NCBI GenBank assembly: GCA_021775915.1
Contig: JAJFGW010000016.1
Span: 1-64,000 of the forward strand
Length of the DNA: 64,000 bases
DNA from: Alphaproteobacteria bacterium
Lineage (GTDB): Bacteria; Pseudomonadota; Alphaproteobacteria; Micavibrionales; Micavibrionaceae
Direction of reading: 5' to 3'
The position numbers and the translations under genes were made by a program. This document shows positions 61,659 through 64,000 of the stretch, in pieces; within the stretch, counting starts at the first letter, position 1, and every line of letters starts with the position of its first letter. The notes under the pieces were generated by a model. The model made no database searches. It had not been told where the DNA came from and saw nothing but the letters and a program-made list of their open reading frames with translations.

Positions 61659-63064
61659 TAATGCATTCTTCCTAATGCCTGCCCATTGACCGTTAGATTA
61701 CCTGTCTTATCCAGATTGTAGTTCAAGACGAGTCCTTTACCGTCCTCGGTCGGTTGCGCCATGTCCTTAAACACCTCCGCTATCTGGGAAACATTAGAAC
61801 CTAACATCGAACTTAAGCCATCGACAAACTTATCAACGCCGCGCAACTCAAACTTACCTGCACCGGGAAAAGAGCCGTCTCCCAATACAGTATGCATAGA
61901 TTCTACAATAGATTGGTAAAGATCTCCATTGCCAGACTTGCAGTTTACGCCGAGCGTTATGCCACTCTCCTCTACAATACGAGCATACTTTTCAAAATCC
62001 TGTAGAAACTTATTTTCATCTTTCTCAAAAGCTAAATTACTTAACTCTTTTGCAGGAATGTTACCGAGATCAAATTTACAATCCGAATATTGCGGCAAAC
62101 CGGACTGACGAGAAAATTCGGGAGATACACTGTAAGCGACATTAAATTTTGCAGAGCCTTTCTCTTCCTTCATATTTCTTAGGCCAAGGCTTGTATCGAA
62201 ACTGATCTTTGGAAGGGGAAACATCACGTCTTTAACACCCGACAAATCGAGGTCTTTTACACTCAGGGAAGCGCTTATATTTTGTGGTATAACCGGATCT
62301 TCTTCCTCAACAGACATACCGCCATATGAAGTACCAATATCGAATTTACCTATTTTTACAGTACCATTGGACATGTCTCTATGTTTATTAAAAACAGTGA
62401 GAGTAACACCCTCAAGCGAAACCGTACCAACACCGGAATAGCTTTTGTCACCATTTTTTACGATACTCGACTGGAATGCCAACTCTGAATCAATGTTCAT
62501 CTTGGTATAACCACCTTCAATCTCAGCCTTCCACGTGCAGTCATCGCCGTTCGTAGTAATAGTATATTCTCCACGAGAAGATATATCCTGAAGCGACAGG
62601 TCATGTTTTACCGTATTGCAGAAACCTTCTACTGTGACGCTATCCATATCAGGGGATGTCGTCTTAATATCAACTTTAACAGGAACGGGTCCGTCAGAAA
62701 TCAGTTGGGCTTTAAGGCCAAACACATCAACCATTTTCAAGGTGTGTAGTGTTGTGCCTACCTTAATATCGTAGTTAAAATCCCCTTGATTTACTTTCAT
62801 GCTAACAGTCGGCACGATGGCCCTGTATTTTAGTATCCCCGCTGGCTCTACCGTAATGGAACCGGCACTCTCCACTTTTATATGGCTGTTATGTCCTGCT
62901 TGCTTATAAGCATCATCAAACGCCGCATTCATACCGATGGCAAGGCGCTCTGGAATGGCCACATTATTAGCATAAAAAGCACCGCCTGTTACTACGGTAG
63001 TTGCAAGAATAGCCGTACCAACAAGGAATTTTTTAACAGAAGATTTCATAGCAGCGTCCTTCAT
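61646..63064 (-). CDS. Exported or membrane-anchored protein of unknown function
   Basis: 472 residues. An N-terminal hydrophobic segment (about 11-30, FLVGTAILATTVVTGGAFYA) without a clear cleavage site predicts an uncleaved anchor or signal. The rest is a long beta-rich periplasmic region with alternating polar/hydrophobic strands (SVTVEGFCN, KMNIDSELAFQSS, VGTVSLEGVTLTVF) and five cysteines. It ends in LTVNGQALG. The general layout recalls DUF945/YdgA-like periplasmic proteins, but I see no diagnostic motif. It has a good promoter of its own (63086-63115); the ATG at 63049 is an alternative start. It lies between nuoI and nuoJ and is not expected to be a complex I component. Confidence 0.72.
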   Translation of the reverse strand: MKDAAMKSSVKKFLVGTAILATTVVTGGAFYANNVAIPERLAIGMNAAFDDAYKQAGHNSHIKVESAGSITVEPAGILKYRAIVPTVSMKVNQGDFNYDIKVGTTLHTLKMVDVFGLKAQLISDGPVPVKVDIKTTSPDMDSVTVEGFCNTVKHDLSLQDISSRGEYTITTNGDDCTWKAEIEGGYTKMNIDSELAFQSSIVKNGDKSYSGVGTVSLEGVTLTVFNKHRDMSNGTVKIGKFDIGTSYGGMSVEEEDPVIPQNISASLSVKDLDLSGVKDVMFPLPKISFDTSLGLRNMKEEKGSAKFNVAYSVSPEFSRQSGLPQYSDCKFDLGNIPAKELSNLAFEKDENKFLQDFEKYARIVEESGITLGVNCKSGNGDLYQSIVESMHTVLGDGSFPGAGKFELRGVDKFVDGLSSMLGSNVSQIAEVFKDMAQPTEDGKGLVLNYNLDKTGNLTVNGQALGRMHYQNQ

Positions 63065-63085
63065 AATTATGAATTTAAAAAGACA

Positions 63086-63115
63086 TAACTAGAGGGATTT
63101 TGATATATATGTCAA
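63086..63115 (-). promoter_or_regulatory. Predicted sigma-70-type promoter for the 61646-63064 gene
   Basis: Minus strand TTGACA (63110-63115), 18-base spacer, TAGTTA (63086-63091). Predicted start near 63079, 15 bases before the ATG at 63064 and 30 before the ATG at 63049. It begins only 7 bases after the nuoI stop. Confidence 0.5.
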
Positions 63116-63121
63116 GAAAAA

Positions 63122-63604
63122 TTAACGATAAGGAGCTTCAACGGCAAGGTTGGCGGCAATCTGCGCTTCCCAGCGGTCACCATTTTCCAGCAGCTTGTCT
63201 TTGTTATAAAGAAGCTCCTCATGGGTTTCAGTAGCGAACTCAAAGTTCGGGCCTTCAACAATCGCATCAACCGGGCACGCCTCAGCGCACAGACCGCAAT
63301 AAATGCATTTGGTCATATCAATATCATAGCGGCTTGTCCGGCGACTGCCGTCTTCGCGCGGCTCCGCCTCAATTGTAATGGCCAAGGCCGGACATATGGC
63401 CTCGCACAACTTACAGGCAATGCAGCGCTCTTCCCCGTTCGGATAACGGCGCAACGCATGTTCCCCTCTGAAACGCGGGCTGATCGGCCCTTTTTCATAC
63501 GGGTAGTTAATCGTAACGCGCGGCTTGAACATATATTTAAACGTCAAAGCCATACCTTTGACGATTTCAGGAAGTAAAAAACTGCGCGCAAGCTTATCAA
63601 ACAT
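63122..63604 (-). CDS. nuoI: NADH-quinone oxidoreductase subunit I (8Fe ferredoxin type)
   Basis: 160 residues. Two 4Fe-4S motifs: C61-x2-C64-x2-C67-x3-C71P and C100-x2-C103-x2-C106-x3-C110P, holding clusters N6a and N6b on the electron path to quinone. The N-terminal amphipathic helix contacts NuoH. It follows nuoH by 11 bases; downstream, the usual nuoJ is displaced by the inserted genes. Confidence 0.97.
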   Translation of the reverse strand: MFDKLARSFLLPEIVKGMALTFKYMFKPRVTINYPYEKGPISPRFRGEHALRRYPNGEERCIACKLCEAICPALAITIEAEPREDGSRRTSRYDIDMTKCIYCGLCAEACPVDAIVEGPNFEFATETHEELLYNKDKLLENGDRWEAQIAANLAVEAPYR

Positions 63605-63615
63605 TATTTTTCCTA

Positions 63616-64000
63616 TTATGGCAGAGCATCAAACATAACCAGACTTCCCGATACGACCAAAACCCACAGCAGAGTAAAAGGCAGGAAAACCTTCCAGCCC
63701 AGCCGCATCAGTTGATCATAACGGTAACGCGGAAAAGTCGCCCGCGTCCATATGAAGAAGAACAAAACAGAGGCCGTTTTAACCGCAAACCAGATAAAGC
63801 CCGGAACAAATGCGAGGAAATCGATCCCGAAAGGCGGCAGCCAGCCACCCAGAAACAAAACAGTAGCCATCGCGCTCATCAAAATCATATTGGCATATTC
63901 ACCGAGGAAGAACAGCGCGTAAGTCATGGCCGAGTATTCAACCATAAAACCGCCGGACAGCTCCGACTCACCTTCCGGCAAGTCAAACGGCGCGCGGTTG
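63616..64000 (-). CDS. nuoH: NADH-quinone oxidoreductase subunit H, C-terminal part (runs off right edge)
   Basis: The ORF-track start at 63981 is an in-frame TTG read as Met; the frame is open to the window edge ([18 protein letters not shown]...). This is the C-terminal third of NuoH with the quinone-site loop [19 protein letters not shown], four membrane helices and [26 protein letters not shown], the usual family signature. NuoH forms the quinone chamber of complex I. Confidence 0.96.
   Translation of the reverse strand, partial: NRAPFDLPEGESELSGGFMVEYSAMTYALFFLGEYANMILMSAMATVLFLGGWLPPFGIDFLAFVPGFIWFAVKTASVLFFFIWTRATFPRYRYDQLMRLGWKVFLPFTLLWVLVVSGSLVMFDALP

Noticed and set aside
63616-63981. 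nuoH as a complete 121-residue gene starting at 63981
   Set aside because: The apparent start is an internal TTG; the frame continues to the window edge and the protein begins mid-family.

Overview
The window reads as a chromosomal housekeeping region of a free-living alphaproteobacterium with a moderate, slightly AT-leaning base composition. Support for this: (i) the gene order nuo - birA - coaX - rnj - DUF1467 - proS - lolC - lolD - dnaE - rpsB - tsf - pyrH - frr - uppS - cdsA - dxr - rseP - bamA - skp - lpxD - fabZ - lpxA - lpxI - lpxB, which is the alphaproteobacterial arrangement; (ii) a short ProS without editing insertion, LpxI instead of LpxH, and a lipoyl domain fused to PdhB; (iii) a GAAC-N7-GAAC LexA box of the alphaproteobacterial type. 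The trp genes, complete complex I genes and lipid A genes argue against a strongly reduced endosymbiont. I cannot name the genus.

Layout. 1-6222 (minus): ftsB, then pdhA-pdhB-pdhC-lpdA (pyruvate dehydrogenase), a small membrane protein, a GNAT acetyltransferase and the start of lipA (cut by the left edge). 6343-8004: two divergent unrecognised or poorly defined genes, one with ankyrin repeats. 8015-13918 (minus): eno, kdsA, pyrG, secG, tpiA, with single plus-strand orphan genes between eno/kdsA and kdsA/pyrG. 14024-22222 (plus): ppiD-like chaperone, trpE, trpG, trpD, trpC, lexA and an unknown membrane protein, with a minus-strand polysaccharide deacetylase gene between trpE and trpG. 22223-22501: a gene-free stretch with a hairpin repeat and an orphan promoter. 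Then comEC (minus), gltX, an aminotransferase, gltA and a small membrane protein (plus). 29156-60987 is an almost uninterrupted minus-strand run: lipid A synthesis, outer-membrane assembly, isoprenoid/phospholipid synthesis, translation, DNA polymerase III, lipoprotein export, RNA decay, cofactor enzymes and complex I subunits N, M, L, K, J. 60988-63115 holds a PagL-like lipid A deacylase and an unknown exported protein that separate nuoJ from nuoI and nuoH (cut by the right edge).

How it works together: PDH feeds acetyl-CoA to GltA and NADH to complex I; LipA makes the lipoyl cofactor for PDH; KdsA, LpxA/D/I/B, FabZ, BamA, Skp, LolCD, PpiD and PagL together build and modify the outer membrane; Dxr, UppS and CdsA supply isoprenoid and phospholipid precursors.

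The most unusual points are an E2 subunit (PdhC) with no lipoyl domain of its own, an unknown membrane protein gene directly behind lexA under an SOS box, a set of single orphan genes placed antisense between housekeeping genes with near-identical promoters of the form TTGACATAAC-N12-GCTA, and the insertion in the complex I operon. I see no CRISPR array, transposase, tRNA or rRNA. No undescribed multi-gene system can be demonstrated from the sequence alone.
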